DNA of 64,000 nucleotides, from assembly GCA_003281225.1 (NCBI GenBank), contig QCCP01000001.1:124001-188000 (forward strand). Direction: 5' to 3'. Source of the stretch: Prochlorococcus sp. AG-347-L20. Its GTDB lineage: Bacteria > Cyanobacteriota > Cyanobacteriia > PCC-6307 > Cyanobiaceae. This document shows positions 28,976 through 39,218 of the stretch, one piece after another (the stretch's first letter is position 1; each line of letters begins with the position of its first letter). A model generated the notes under the pieces. The model saw nothing but the letters and a program-made list of their open reading frames with translations, did no database searches and was not told the origin of the DNA. The position numbers and the translations under genes are program-made.

Positions 28976-29821
28976 TTAATCTAGTTCAACATTTTCAGAA
29001 AAATAATTTCCAAAATCTACAAAATTCTTGCAAAGTGGCTTTAACTGATTTTTTAATTCAAAAAAATTTTTAATGTTATTTTGATCATTGATTTCTAAAT
29101 CAACATAAATGATATATTCGCCTAATTCCCTTTTTGAAGGTCTTGATTCAATTTTGCTCATATTAAATCCAAAATCTGCAATATAATTTATGGCTTTAAG
29201 CAAAGCTCCAGGTTTATTTGAAATTAATGAGAAAGCAAAACTGGCAATATTAGCTAAATTTGAATTTGATTCCTTGCTCAATAAAACAAATCTAGTGCAA
29301 TTACCTGGAACATCATTAATAGGAAAGGCTAATTCTTTTAGTCCTTCGATTTGAATTAACGATTTTGAACCGATAGCAGCTCTGAATTTACTCCCCTTGA
29401 TCATATTGACAGCTTCTGATGTTGAATTTGTTGGGAGAGGAATTGCATTTGGAAGATTCTCTGATAACCATTCTGAACATTGAGCTAATGCTTGAGGATG
29501 AGATAATACTTCTGAAATGTTTGAAAGTTCCCCATCACTAATTAACGCATGTTTTATAGGTAAAACAATTGCTTTATTTATAAAAATTTCAGGGAATTTC
29601 CAAAGGGCATCTAGAGTAGCTGTAACTCCCCCTTCTACAGAATTTTCAATAGGGACTACAGCCGCATCACAATTGTTGTACGCTATTGATTTAATGACCG
29701 AATGTAACCCATTACATGGTACAAATATAGGTGTCTGAAAATTGGCAAGCTTTGATAATATATGGGCTGCTTTTTCTGCGTATGTTCCTTGAGGACCTAA
29801 ATATGCAACTTGTTTGCGCAT
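28976..29821 (-). CDS. pheA: Prephenate dehydratase
   Basis: PheA (281 aa) converts prephenate to phenylpyruvate for phenylalanine synthesis. The catalytic domain starts VAYLGPQGTYAEKAA, with VPIENSVEGGVTATLD and the NCTRFVLLS motif (the catalytic Thr-Arg-Phe). A C-terminal ACT domain (SNKPGALLKAINYIADFGFNMSKIESRP) should bind phenylalanine for feedback control. There is no chorismate mutase domain, as usual for cyanobacteria. Confidence 0.95.
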   Translation of the reverse strand: MRKQVAYLGPQGTYAEKAAHILSKLANFQTPIFVPCNGLHSVIKSIAYNNCDAAVVPIENSVEGGVTATLDALWKFPEIFINKAIVLPIKHALISDGELSNISEVLSHPQALAQCSEWLSENLPNAIPLPTNSTSEAVNMIKGSKFRAAIGSKSLIQIEGLKELAFPINDVPGNCTRFVLLSKESNSNLANIASFAFSLISNKPGALLKAINYIADFGFNMSKIESRPSKRELGEYIIYVDLEINDQNNIKNFFELKNQLKPLCKNFVDFGNYFSENVELD

Positions 29822-29874
29822 GATTAATTGTAAAAAAAAAAAGAGATCAAATAAGCATTGGAGGAATATAGAAA

Positions 29875-30393
29875 ATGCTATTGTCTTTTAATGCTAAACA
29901 GAAACTCAAGCTTTCTGTAACACGTAATAAAGAATATCTTTCTAAATATCTTTTGGAAGAAGAAAGAGTTGTTGGAGCAATGCTTGACTCCAAAAAATTA
30001 GTACCTGAAGGAATAGGTAGATACAAGTATACAGTAACAAGTTTTAAGGTTTTTCAATTAGATATTAATCCTGTTGTCTTAATTGCGGTAGAAAATAAAG
30101 ATGGAATTTTAAAAATGAGTGCTCTTGAAAGTACATTGGATGGTTTGGGGATGATAGATGATTTTAATCTTATTTTGAAAGCAAATTTGGAAGCAACTGA
30201 TACTGGTTTAGAAGGTGAGGCGCTTCTTGGGGTATCTGTAAGCCAACCCCCTTTACTAAAGCTGGTACCAAGGAAAATTTTGGAATCTACTGGCCATTCG
30301 GTATTAAATGGGATTCTGTTGGGTATAAAGTCAAGGGTTCAACAGCAACTTGTAAAAGATTTTTTAGATTGGTGTGAATTAAATAAGATTTGA
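29875..30393 (+). CDS. DUF1997-family protein
   Basis: The 172-residue protein fits DUF1997, a family of cyanobacteria and plastids. It has an alpha-beta START-like layout with [30 protein letters not shown] at the front and the conserved [32 protein letters not shown] near the end. Function is not established. The 3' end overlaps the convergent rnhB gene by 15 bp. Confidence 0.75.
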   Translation: MLLSFNAKQKLKLSVTRNKEYLSKYLLEEERVVGAMLDSKKLVPEGIGRYKYTVTSFKVFQLDINPVVLIAVENKDGILKMSALESTLDGLGMIDDFNLILKANLEATDTGLEGEALLGVSVSQPPLLKLVPRKILESTGHSVLNGILLGIKSRVQQQLVKDFLDWCELNKI

Positions 30394-30996
30394 TTTCTTT
30401 AAAAAACTTTTCCTATGAAGTTTAGTTATTCCATTTTTTTTGATTAATGAAAGATGTTCTCTGGTTCCATAACCTTTATTTTTAAATATCAAGTATCCTG
30501 AATATTTTTTTTCTAACCTTTCCATTAGATTATCGCGAGAAACTTTGGCAACTATGCTTGCTGAAGCTATTGAGATAAACTTTGAGTCTCCAGATATTAT
30601 GTTTTCCTGAATTCCGTCCCATGGCCTTAATAATAAAGGACCATCAATTATTAATTCAGATGGCTTTTCTTTTAATTTTTTTAAAGCTCTGATCATTGAA
30701 AGTTCTGTCGCAACCCTGATACCTAACTTATCTATTTCTCTGGCCGAAGATTGCCCAATTCCATAATCTGAAGAGAGTAATAAAATTTTTTGTAAAAAGA
30801 ATTTTCTTTTTTTGGGAGTTAGTTTTTTACTATCTGTTACTCCAAATTGTTTTAAGATAAATCTATTTTTTTCAGTTAATACTACAGCTGCTGAAAAAAC
30901 TGGACCAAAAATTGCTCCTCTTCCAACTTCATCTATTCCAACTTCGAATACTTTATTCAATGCTTGCTGAAGATCTTCTTCTTTTTTTTCTTGCAT
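30379..30996 (-). CDS. rnhB: Ribonuclease HII
   Basis: RNase HII (205 aa) removes ribonucleotides from DNA and cuts RNA-DNA hybrids. The catalytic DEDD set is seen as [15 protein letters not shown] (Asp, Glu), then ELIIDGPLL (Asp) and [17 protein letters not shown] (Asp). The ATG lies 44 bp inside the upstream rne frame, so the two genes overlap and are likely translationally coupled. The other end overlaps the DUF1997 gene by 15 bp. Confidence 0.94.
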   Translation of the reverse strand: MQEKKEEDLQQALNKVFEVGIDEVGRGAIFGPVFSAAVVLTEKNRFILKQFGVTDSKKLTPKKRKFFLQKILLLSSDYGIGQSSAREIDKLGIRVATELSMIRALKKLKEKPSELIIDGPLLLRPWDGIQENIISGDSKFISIASASIVAKVSRDNLMERLEKKYSGYLIFKNKGYGTREHLSLIKKNGITKLHRKSFLKKSNLI

Positions 30997-32773
30997 TGTT
31001 TAGCTCATCTGTAAGTTCAATTTCATCTTTTTTATCCTTAAATACAACTTCATTATTTTCATTGGTTTTATTTGTTGATTTATTTTTAGAATTTACATTT
31101 GCTTCAATTTTAATTTGAATCTTTTCTTCTCCCGATTTTGAGACTTTTTTAATTTGTTTTGTTTTTGTTTTTTTATTATCTAAGGGTTTTTCCATTTCTT
31201 TATTACTTTCTTTTAAACGCACAAAATTGTTGCTGGTGAGATATTCTTTACCCAACTTTATAAGTGGATTAATACCTAATTGACTGAAAACAATTTTTTC
31301 TTCATTTGTAAGATCAACTGTTATTATATTTTTTTCTTTTGAATTTGATTGGTTAAAATTATCATTATCATTTTCTTTTTTATTAGAAAAATTCTCTTTA
31401 CTTAGGTCTTTGGAGTTAATTAATTCCTTGTCAATTATTTTTTCCTGCTCATCAGTTGATTGAGAAGTATCTTTATCTAAAGATTTTAGGTTGTTTGATT
31501 GATTAGATTTACTTTCAACATTTTTAATTTTTAAGTTAGAAATTTCGTGATTTAATATATTCTCTACATGTCCGGTACCATCGCATGTAGAACATTTTTT
31601 ACCGAATAATTCATATATATTTTGACCTTGTCTTTTTCTGGTTAACTCTACTAAGCCTAATTCAGTAAGCTGAGCTATTTGAGGCCTGGCAGAATCATCT
31701 TTTATTGCTGAGGTAAAATGCTCAAGTAACTGAAATTGATCTCTTCTTGATTCCATATCGATAAAATCTATTACTATAACTCCACCAATATTTCTTAATT
31801 TCATTTGCCTTGAGATTTCAACTGCTGCTTCGCAGTTTGTCCACAAAACGGTTTGCCTTGAATTTGCGGATCTTGTAAATGATCCAGAGTTTACATCGAT
31901 TACTGTTAGAGCTTCAGTAGGTTCGATAATGATATAACCTCCCGAAGGAAGATCTACTCTAGGTTGGAGAGCTTTTTGAATTGTTTTCTTAATTTCATAC
32001 TTTTCGATAATATGTTGGTCTAAAATATTATCGTGAAATTCAATATCTATATCAGGTTCATAATTTTTTAAGAAATCTTTTGCCCTTACAACTGAAAATT
32101 TACTATCAATAATTATGCTCTTAGTTGATTCTTTAATATAATCTCTTAAGATTTTAAGAGAGAAATCATCATCTCTTTTTATTAAATTTGGTGGATTAGA
32201 AGCTTCAGAAACTCTTAGTACATTTTCCCATTGCTGAATTAATTGTTCTAAATCTTCAATTAGAAGTTCTTCTTTTATTTTTTCAGCCTCTGTTCTAAAT
32301 AACAAGCCTGTGCTTGGTGGTTTTATTAAAACACCAAGAGCTTTCAAACGGCTTCGTTCTGTTTCTGTATTTATTTTTCTTGAAATATTCACTCCTTGGC
32401 CATATGGCTGTAAGATCAAGTATTTCCCTGGGATTGAAATACTTCCGGTTAGTCTGGGACCTTTAGATCCCGTGGGTTCCTTTATCACCTGTACTAGAAC
32501 TCTTTGTTTTGGTTCTAATAATTCAGTTATTCCAAATGTCCCTTTTTTAAGTCTTAGTGGACCTAAATCTGAAACATGGATGAATCCATTTTTCTCACTT
32601 TCACCAATATTTATAAAAGCGGCATCAATACCAGGGAGAACATTTTCAACTGTTCCTAAAAAAATATCGCCAATTTGATATTGACCTTGTGCGACGATTA
32701 ATTCATCAACTCGATCATCTGTGAGTAGTGCTGCTATTCGAGCCTGCTCAGCGATGATAATTTGCTGAGGCAT
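30953..32773 (-). CDS. rne: Ribonuclease E/G
   Basis: RNase E (606 aa) is the main mRNA-decay and rRNA-processing endonuclease. The S1 domain ([25 protein letters not shown]) comes first. The DNase I-like part contains VIDVNSG and IDFIDM with the two metal-binding Asp residues. The zinc-link CSTCDGTGH joins dimers. The C-terminal ~200 residues are low-complexity, Lys/Asn/Ser-rich. The end [13 protein letters not shown] matches the basic nonapeptide (RRRRRRSSA in Anabaena) reported to dock PNPase. The leader is structured. Confidence 0.95.
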   Translation of the reverse strand: MPQQIIIAEQARIAALLTDDRVDELIVAQGQYQIGDIFLGTVENVLPGIDAAFINIGESEKNGFIHVSDLGPLRLKKGTFGITELLEPKQRVLVQVIKEPTGSKGPRLTGSISIPGKYLILQPYGQGVNISRKINTETERSRLKALGVLIKPPSTGLLFRTEAEKIKEELLIEDLEQLIQQWENVLRVSEASNPPNLIKRDDDFSLKILRDYIKESTKSIIIDSKFSVVRAKDFLKNYEPDIDIEFHDNILDQHIIEKYEIKKTIQKALQPRVDLPSGGYIIIEPTEALTVIDVNSGSFTRSANSRQTVLWTNCEAAVEISRQMKLRNIGGVIVIDFIDMESRRDQFQLLEHFTSAIKDDSARPQIAQLTELGLVELTRKRQGQNIYELFGKKCSTCDGTGHVENILNHEISNLKIKNVESKSNQSNNLKSLDKDTSQSTDEQEKIIDKELINSKDLSKENFSNKKENDNDNFNQSNSKEKNIITVDLTNEEKIVFSQLGINPLIKLGKEYLTSNNFVRLKESNKEMEKPLDNKKTKTKQIKKVSKSGEEKIQIKIEANVNSKNKSTNKTNENNEVVFKDKKDEIELTDELNNARKKRRRSSASIE

Positions 32774-32798
32774 ATAATTGATTCTGAATGATTTGGAT

Positions 32799-32940
32799 TT
32801 TGAAAATCGTCTAAATTAATAAATTAAATTTTGTCATTTAATGAAGTAATTTTTTAGCTATAAATATTTACTTTTTAAAAATTAATAAAGTTAAAAGTGA
32901 TTGAATTCTGATATTTATAAAGCTTTAAACGATTTTCAAA
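32799..32940 (-). promoter_or_regulatory. Long inverted repeat in the rne 5' leader
   Basis: Arms 32924-32940 and 32799-32815 are 17 nt each. In rne mRNA sense they read UUUGAAAAUCGUUUAAA and UUUAGACGAUUUUCAAA and pair over all 17 positions with one G-U. On the plus strand the same position is an A-C mismatch, so pairing is complete only in the rne transcript. The loop is 108 nt, and the 3' arm ends 25 nt before the AUG. RNase E is known to autoregulate through its leader in other bacteria. Confidence 0.65.
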
Positions 32941-33070
32941 CTAATTGAAATTGATTTTCACAGCTATGATTATCTCTTAAATTAACCATAACTAAAATAA
33001 TTTTAACATCTAATCACCACTAAAGCACGTTAATACATTATTCTAATATTGGTGAATTTTTTTATCTAAA

Positions 33071-34297
33071 GTGGTTCAAGTAAACGAAAATTATTTAAAA
33101 CTCAAAGCAGGCTATTTATTCCCAGAAATTGCTAAAAGGGTAAAAATATATTCTCAATCAAATAAGAGTGCTGAAATTATTAAGCTTGGCATAGGAGATG
33201 TTACAGAACCATTACCTAGAGCATGCATAGAGGCTATGGGTAGAGCTTTAGATGAAATGGGAACAAAAGATGGTTTTAGAGGTTATGGACCAGAACAAGG
33301 TTATTCTTGGCTAAGGGAAAAAATATCTGAGCATGATTTTATTTCGAGAGATTGTCAAATTTCGCCTGAAGAAATCTTTGTTTCAGATGGTTCTAAATGC
33401 GATAGTAGCAATATTTTAGATATTCTTGGCAAAGATAATTCAATTGCTGTAACAGATCCTGTTTACCCAGTTTATGTAGATAGTAATGTTATGACAGGCA
33501 GAACTGGTGATTCTCTTGAAAATGGTACTTATCAAGGATTGACATATCTTGCAATAAACGAGGGGAATAACTTTCTGCCAGAACTACCTGAAAAAAAAGT
33601 TGATATTTTATATCTTTGTTTTCCTAATAATCCGACTGGAGCAACGATTAATAAAGCAGATTTGAAAAAGTGGGTTGATTATGCTCTTCAGAACAATTCC
33701 CTAATACTTTTTGATGCCGCTTATGAAGCATTTATTCAAGATAATGACATTCCACATTCAATATATGAGATTGAGGGAGCAAAGGATTGTGCTATTGAAT
33801 TTAGATCTTTTTCAAAAAATGCAGGATTCACTGGAGTTAGATGTGCTTTTACAGTAATACCTAAAAATCTCAAAGGTTTGAGCTCAAAAAATGAGGAAAT
33901 AGAGTTATGGCCTCTTTGGAATAGGCGACAATCTACAAAGTTCAATGGAGTAAGTTATGTGGTTCAGAAAGGAGCAGAGGCTGTTTATTCTCTTGAAGGG
34001 AAGAAACAGGTGAGAGGTTTAATTGATTTTTATATGGAAAATGCAAAAATAATGAAAAATAAACTTCAGAATTCAGGATATAAAGTTTATGGAGGGGACA
34101 ATGCTCCTTATATTTGGATGAAAGTTCCAGATCAAATGACATCTTGGGACTTTTTTGATTTCCTTCTCCAAAAAGTTAGTGTAGTGGGAACACCTGGGAG
34201 CGGATTTGGATTAGCAGGAGAGGGTTATTTTCGCTTGTCAGCATTTAACTCACGATCAAACGTCCTTGATGCAATGGAAAGAATAATTAATATATAA
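33071..34297 (+). CDS. dapL: LL-diaminopimelate aminotransferase
   Basis: DapL (408 aa) converts tetrahydrodipicolinate directly to LL-diaminopimelate, the lysine and cell-wall route of cyanobacteria and plants. It is a PLP fold-I enzyme. [43 protein letters not shown] and the PLP lysine in [15 protein letters not shown] are all present. The start is GTG. It is divergent from rne across 297 bp, and clpS follows after 31 bp. Confidence 0.96.
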   Translation: MVQVNENYLKLKAGYLFPEIAKRVKIYSQSNKSAEIIKLGIGDVTEPLPRACIEAMGRALDEMGTKDGFRGYGPEQGYSWLREKISEHDFISRDCQISPEEIFVSDGSKCDSSNILDILGKDNSIAVTDPVYPVYVDSNVMTGRTGDSLENGTYQGLTYLAINEGNNFLPELPEKKVDILYLCFPNNPTGATINKADLKKWVDYALQNNSLILFDAAYEAFIQDNDIPHSIYEIEGAKDCAIEFRSFSKNAGFTGVRCAFTVIPKNLKGLSSKNEEIELWPLWNRRQSTKFNGVSYVVQKGAEAVYSLEGKKQVRGLIDFYMENAKIMKNKLQNSGYKVYGGDNAPYIWMKVPDQMTSWDFFDFLLQKVSVVGTPGSGFGLAGEGYFRLSAFNSRSNVLDAMERIINI

Positions 34298-34328
34298 TTA
34301 TTAGTAAATTTAAACTTTTATAAATTTA

Positions 34329-34646
34329 ATGCTATCTATAAAATTAGAACAAAGTGTAAATAATAATTCAGCAGTGATTGAAAAGAAACCTGCTGAATTA
34401 AAAAATAAATTTCCAAAATATAAGGTTTTACTTCATAATGACCCAGTTAATTCTATGGAGTATGTCACTATTACATTGCGAGAAGTTGTGCCGCAATTAA
34501 GCGAACAAGATGCTACGGCCATAATGCTTGAAGCACATAATACGGGTGTTGGTTTAGTAATTGTTTGTGATTTAGAACCAGCAGAATTCTACTCAGAATC
34601 ATTAAAATCTAAAGGAATTTCTAGTTCAATTGAGAAAGAGGATTAA
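34329..34646 (+). CDS. clpS: ClpS adaptor protein
   Basis: ClpS (105 aa) delivers N-degron substrates to ClpAP/ClpCP. The core YKVLLHNDPVNSMEYV has the conserved NDPxxxMxYV N-degron pocket, and EAHNTGVGLVIVCDLEPAEFY follows. The ~25-residue N-terminal extension is flexible, as usual. It is same-strand after dapL and converges on the radical SAM gene. Confidence 0.94.
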   Translation: MLSIKLEQSVNNNSAVIEKKPAELKNKFPKYKVLLHNDPVNSMEYVTITLREVVPQLSEQDATAIMLEAHNTGVGLVIVCDLEPAEFYSESLKSKGISSSIEKED

Positions 34647-34661
34647 TAACGGTTGAATTTA

Positions 34662-36281
34662 TTATTTAGAATGAGCTAATTTCCTTTCTGATAAAGGACG
34701 TACTTTTAGGGATTCTTTTAATGAGGACTTTCCATATTCTCTCTCAAGTATGTCGATAACTGTTTTGCCAAATTCATCTTCTGGATTATCAAAAGCTTCT
34801 AAGCAAACCTGACCAAGTTTTTTCCCTAGTGAGCCTGGATTCCAAAGAAGTTTTCTCGCTGTCCAGGGCATCATGCTCATTGGATTATAATTTGGCTTCA
34901 AAATTTTATGTTCCAAGGCGTACTTCTCAAGAAGAGTGTGAGGTTGTAAACCTATAAAGAATATAGCTGGATCAACTAAGCCTTTACCAAAAATATTTTC
35001 TAATTCTCTATGGTAAGCAATTGTTTGTCTTATGGTGCTAGGCGTTTCATCAAAAACATTAAATGAATAATTGACTGAAACATGATTCTTGAAACCTGAT
35101 TTGACTAGCATTCTGCAATTATTTAATACAGTTTCAAGGTCATACGCTAATCTCATTTTTCTAACAAGTTCTTGAGATCCAGACGTGATACCTATTTCAA
35201 AATAGCTCATACCTGTTTCAACCATAAGCTTAGCCAGCTCAGCATCAATATTATCTGCTCTGATGTATGCAGCCCAATTAATATCGTCCCAGCCTTGGTC
35301 CTTAATTGCTTGCAAAAGTGTTTTTGCATCTTCAATATGTTTTTTGGCTGGAATAAATTGTGCATCTGTGAACCAAAATCCCCTTACTCCAAGATCATAT
35401 AATTGCTTCATTTCTTTGATTACTTCCTTAACAGGATTAACGCGAACTTGCTTCCCCTCCACAACTGTGTAAACGCAGAAACAACAATTATGAGGGCAAC
35501 CTCTTTTTGTTTGTACCCCAACGTAATAATCGCCACCTTCTATATACCAATCGAATTCAGGCCATATTGATTTAATATATTTGTAGTCGCATGCAGTTTT
35601 AACAGTTCCTGAAGGTTGTTCATGTATTAATTTGTTACGTGGTTTTTGTCCAGCAACATAACATCTTTCTTCCTTTATTGAATCTCCTCTAATGATTTTT
35701 TCTATGAGATTTTCTCCCTCTCCGACGGAAATGATAGTTCCTTTTGGGAGTAGATTTCCCAATTGTTCATAGAAGACACTAACAGCTCCACCTCCTAAAA
35801 TTACTTTTACATTCTTATTGTATTTTTGTGCTCTTTTTAGCCCCATCTTGACTAAATTAGTATTTCTATATATTTCTCCATAATGAGATGCAATTAATTT
35901 TAATCCTCCCCAGGAACCTCTAATTTTTTTAAGGATATTTTTTGAGTAGAAAACTTCAAAAGAGTTTTGTAGGGGATTTCCACTTCTACCATCAACAGGT
36001 GCATAAATTTGTATATCTCTCCATGAAAAAATGATTAGGTGTGGTCTAAATTGATCGATTTTTCTAGCTAAGTATTTAGAAACTTTATTAGATGGAATTA
36101 TTGCTAGATCAATGAATTGCTGCTCTAAACCTGGAAAACATTTATGAATATGGTCTGCTAAGTAAATAGGTCCTATTGGAAATATTGGATTACATGGCAG
36201 TCTTACAGTTAGTATTTTTCCATAGTGATATCTTTGATAATTTTTTTTATTTAATTTTTCGAGCTTCAAATTAAAATTCAT
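34662..36281 (-). CDS. Radical SAM protein with N-terminal B12-binding-like domain
   Basis: In this 539-residue protein, residues about 20-200 look like a cobalamin-binding Rossmann-type domain (PIFPIGPIYLADHIHKCFPG; KVILGGGAVSVFYEQLG; SVGEGENLIEKII). The radical SAM core has C262-x3-C266-x2-C269 in KRGCPHNCCFC. GVRGFWFTDAQF and YFEIGITSGSQELVRKMRLAYD follow. The layout is that of BchE/P-methylase-like enzymes. The family is widespread in cyanobacteria, but I cannot assign a reaction. No partner gene is evident nearby. Confidence 0.8.
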   Translation of the reverse strand: MNFNLKLEKLNKKNYQRYHYGKILTVRLPCNPIFPIGPIYLADHIHKCFPGLEQQFIDLAIIPSNKVSKYLARKIDQFRPHLIIFSWRDIQIYAPVDGRSGNPLQNSFEVFYSKNILKKIRGSWGGLKLIASHYGEIYRNTNLVKMGLKRAQKYNKNVKVILGGGAVSVFYEQLGNLLPKGTIISVGEGENLIEKIIRGDSIKEERCYVAGQKPRNKLIHEQPSGTVKTACDYKYIKSIWPEFDWYIEGGDYYVGVQTKRGCPHNCCFCVYTVVEGKQVRVNPVKEVIKEMKQLYDLGVRGFWFTDAQFIPAKKHIEDAKTLLQAIKDQGWDDINWAAYIRADNIDAELAKLMVETGMSYFEIGITSGSQELVRKMRLAYDLETVLNNCRMLVKSGFKNHVSVNYSFNVFDETPSTIRQTIAYHRELENIFGKGLVDPAIFFIGLQPHTLLEKYALEHKILKPNYNPMSMMPWTARKLLWNPGSLGKKLGQVCLEAFDNPEDEFGKTVIDILEREYGKSSLKESLKVRPLSERKLAHSK

Positions 36282-36387
36282 GTCATGAAATTTAATGAAT
36301 TTATTTCCTTTAAGAATCTAACTACTTTATTACTAATTTGGAGAAATTAAAAATCCTAAGAAAATACTCGCGAAAATTTTATTTAAT

Positions 36388-37479
36388 TCAGATATCAGAA
36401 ATCATATAAATCCAGCATACTCTGAGAAGTTTTAATCCATCTACCCATCTAGATATATTTGGTGCTCCAGATTTTCTAGCGTAATATCTAACAGGGTAAT
36501 TTAATATTTTAATGTTATTATTCGCAGCTTCAAATATTATTGTAAAGTCTCCAAATGGATCAGATTTGGAATCCCAACTTCCGTTTTGTTTCATAAGTTT
36601 AAAGAATTTTCTTGAAAAAACTTTTGTTCCACAGAGTGAATCTGATACAGGCTTATTTATTAGAATTGATAGAAAAATTGCGAAGAGTCTATTTCCTATA
36701 TAATTTGCCCATCTCATCGCATCTTTTTCCATTGGAAAAGTTGTGCGGGCACAATTAATTAGGATATTTTTATTTTTGGTTGATTCCATTATTGCTGCAA
36801 TACTGTCATCAATATCTACAGTAAAATCACTATCAATTATGGCGAGGGTCTCACCTGAAGAAATATTAAAACCCTCCACGACTGCATTTTTCTTCCCTTT
36901 AGAAGTTTGTTTTAAAAGAGATATCTTGAAAAATTTTGAAAAATTTTCTTTTAACTCTTTCAAAATTTCATATGTATTATCATTGCTATTGCCTTCAACA
37001 AATATAATTTCTAATTTATTGGGTATATTTTTGAATTTATTTAAGGCATTAATTAAAAGTTCTTTATTACCAGCTTCATTTCTAGCAGGAATTACAATTG
37101 ATATTAAATGTTCAGAAATATTTTCACTATATTTATAAAAAACTATTTCGAGTTCATAAGCGAGCTGTTTTATGATTGGTATTTTTCTGAAAATATTTTT
37201 AATAGATTGTGGAATTACTTTAGTGGGCATAGGAGTTAGTTTTTTTGCTTTCCATCTAATTGATCTGTAGTTATAAATTTCTGCTAGAGATTCGATATCG
37301 CATAAAGTTATTCTTGCTTTGCTAGTAGTTTCTCTAAAAATTCTTGAATCTAATCTTAGCCATCTAGTGATTGGCTCCCAAGTATTCCCGCGGACTTTAA
37401 TGGAAATAAATTCGCTATTGTCTTTGAATAATTGATGAAGTTTATTATTAGTTAAATTCCAACTATTAACAGATCTCAT
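36388..37479 (-). CDS. Family 2 glycosyltransferase with N-terminal remnant of a methyltransferase module
   Basis: Of 363 residues, about 120-340 form a GT2 domain (LISIVIPARNEAGNKELL; AIIDSDFTVDIDDSI with the DSD metal site; SDSLCGTKVFSRKFF). The N-terminal ~115 residues (GNTWEPITRWLRLDSR; ITLCDIESLAEIYNY; NIFRKIPIIKQLAYELEIVFYKY) resemble the C-terminal half of the SAM methyltransferase fused to GT2 in other cyanobacterial proteins. The SAM-binding half is absent, so this module cannot be active. The neighbouring ArnT-like gene suggests envelope-sugar work. Confidence 0.75.
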   Translation of the reverse strand: MRSVNSWNLTNNKLHQLFKDNSEFISIKVRGNTWEPITRWLRLDSRIFRETTSKARITLCDIESLAEIYNYRSIRWKAKKLTPMPTKVIPQSIKNIFRKIPIIKQLAYELEIVFYKYSENISEHLISIVIPARNEAGNKELLINALNKFKNIPNKLEIIFVEGNSNDNTYEILKELKENFSKFFKISLLKQTSKGKKNAVVEGFNISSGETLAIIDSDFTVDIDDSIAAIMESTKNKNILINCARTTFPMEKDAMRWANYIGNRLFAIFLSILINKPVSDSLCGTKVFSRKFFKLMKQNGSWDSKSDPFGDFTIIFEAANNNIKILNYPVRYYARKSGAPNISRWVDGLKLLRVCWIYMISDI

Positions 37480-37520
37480 TATTAAAGATTACAAACAACA
37501 ATTCATTATATATGGATTAT

Positions 37521-39074
37521 TTACTTTTTTAATATTAATTTCCATGGATTTAAAACATCATTTTCGTATATCACTTCATAAGAATTATCATTATCTTTTA
37601 TTGTTTTATCGTCAGTTGTCCATGCTAATTCAGATTTTTTTAACTGATTAATACTTTCTAATCCCCTACCTAATTTGGGAGTTGATAAAGAAATCCTTAT
37701 GATTTTTGATTGCGATCGAGAGTTGTTGATTCCTTTTTTATCTACCATTATTGTTTGATTTTTTACTAAATCAAGGGATGCAAGATATTCCATTTTCTCT
37801 CTTAGTTCTCTTGATCTATCAGTGAATAAACCTGATTGCAAAATAAATGAAGTGAATAAGTAAGGCCCAATTATGAGAGTTATTAATATTTCTTTGAACG
37901 AATTTTTATGTTTTATTAATGACCAAGATAAGCCGAAAGATAATAAACCAAGAATTATAAATATATTTTCCTTTGTATTAAGGTTAATTGAATCTTTAAA
38001 GAAAAAATAATATGTGAAAGTTAGAGCAAATATAAATAATGGAATTATATTTGATGTCATAAATATAAAAAATCGACTATATTTATCTGAATTGAGTAAA
38101 TATTTTATTCCTACATATGTATTTAATGAAAAAATAGATGAGATTTGTAGAGTATAGTAAGGGGTTTTTGTAGAGAAAATGCTAAGGATTGTTAGTAAAA
38201 TAAAAGGAAAAAAAGCAAGTATATATTTATTCTCTTTACTTTGAGAAACGTTGTATATTGTGCCAATAATTGCAAAAAAACTCCATGGCAGAAATGTTAC
38301 GGGTACATTCCAGAAATAATAATAGAAAGGATTTGTAAAAGAATTTTTATTTGATAGAAAGTTAAACTTTTCAACTAAGTAAAAAATAATATTTTTATCT
38401 AAATAAGGGTTGATAGAAAACGTCCATACTAAAAAAGGAATAAATCCAATGATTAGTCCTAACCAAAAGAATTTGATGAATAAAAAATTTTTTTTAAGAA
38501 AAAAATATGGTATTAGTGATAATAACGGTACAAAAACTAAAAAAGTTTTCATCATAAAAGCTAAACCAATCCAAATTCCAAAAAGTAGAATATAGTATTT
38601 GTTATTTTTACTTTTTATTTTGACTAAAGCTAATACTCCAACAGTTACTAAACATGAATAAATAATATCTTGAGTGGCTAAGTGTGAGTAGTCAAACCAT
38701 ATATATGTAGTAGCAAGGATTAGTGGAGATATAATTGCATTTTTTTTATTAAATAATTCTTCATGTAATTTATAAGTTGTAAATAGCATCAATATTGATG
38801 CGACTGTTGTTGGTAGATATGCAGAAAAAATATTTCTTCCAAATAAGTCTTGTGACTTTGCTATTAAAAACTGTAATCCGATTGTTCTATCTAAAGCATA
38901 TTCATCCCACCATAGTGGAATTGTCCAGTTACCTTTTTCTAATATCCATCTAGCTTGTAGTGCATAAAAACCTTCATCGAACGCAATATAACTTCTTTTG
39001 CCAAAATAAAAAATAAGAGGAATAAAAACAAATAATTTAAAGAGATATCGAAATTTTAAAATTTTATTAACCAT
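37521..39074 (-). CDS. ArnT/PMT-family membrane glycosyltransferase
   Basis: The 517-residue protein has about 10-12 hydrophobic spans and the GT39/GT83 layout. The first extracytoplasmic loop holds the acidic DEGFYALQARWILEKGNW motif, followed by YALDRTIGLQFLIA. It transfers a sugar from a polyprenyl-phosphate donor to an external acceptor (lipid A, protein or other glycan). The C-terminal ~100 residues are extracytoplasmic. The acceptor is unknown. It lies 41 bp upstream of the GT2 gene on the same strand, likely one operon, and starts 18 bp after tRNA-Thr. Confidence 0.82.
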   Translation of the reverse strand: MVNKILKFRYLFKLFVFIPLIFYFGKRSYIAFDEGFYALQARWILEKGNWTIPLWWDEYALDRTIGLQFLIAKSQDLFGRNIFSAYLPTTVASILMLFTTYKLHEELFNKKNAIISPLILATTYIWFDYSHLATQDIIYSCLVTVGVLALVKIKSKNNKYYILLFGIWIGLAFMMKTFLVFVPLLSLIPYFFLKKNFLFIKFFWLGLIIGFIPFLVWTFSINPYLDKNIIFYLVEKFNFLSNKNSFTNPFYYYFWNVPVTFLPWSFFAIIGTIYNVSQSKENKYILAFFPFILLTILSIFSTKTPYYTLQISSIFSLNTYVGIKYLLNSDKYSRFFIFMTSNIIPLFIFALTFTYYFFFKDSINLNTKENIFIILGLLSFGLSWSLIKHKNSFKEILITLIIGPYLFTSFILQSGLFTDRSRELREKMEYLASLDLVKNQTIMVDKKGINNSRSQSKIIRISLSTPKLGRGLESINQLKKSELAWTTDDKTIKDNDNSYEVIYENDVLNPWKLILKK

Positions 39075-39092
39075 TTTAATTTGCTATGAAAG

Positions 39093-39164
39093 TGCCGATA
39101 ATTGGAATTGAACCAATGACCTACTGTTTACGAGACAGTTGCTCTACCACTGAGCTACACCGGC
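39093..39164 (-). tRNA. trnT: tRNA-Thr(CGT)
   Basis: In minus-strand sense, acceptor GCCGGTG pairs with TATCGGC (two G-U pairs), with discriminator A and no encoded CCA. The anticodon loop CTCGTAA between ACTGT and ACAGT gives CGT (plus positions 39130-39132), which decodes ACG. The D-arm gctcagtggtagagc and T-arm ttggttcaattccaa are canonical. The tRNA is 72 nt. Confidence 0.96.
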
Positions 39165-39218
39165 CAAATTAAATATTGAATTTTTCATATAGACTTAATT
39201 TTATAATTGAAAGAATTT

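Noticed and set aside
39093-39164. tRNA-Thr as an integration site of an island covering the glycosyltransferases
   Set aside because: No duplicated tRNA 3' end and no integrase were found in the neighbouring sequence by eye.
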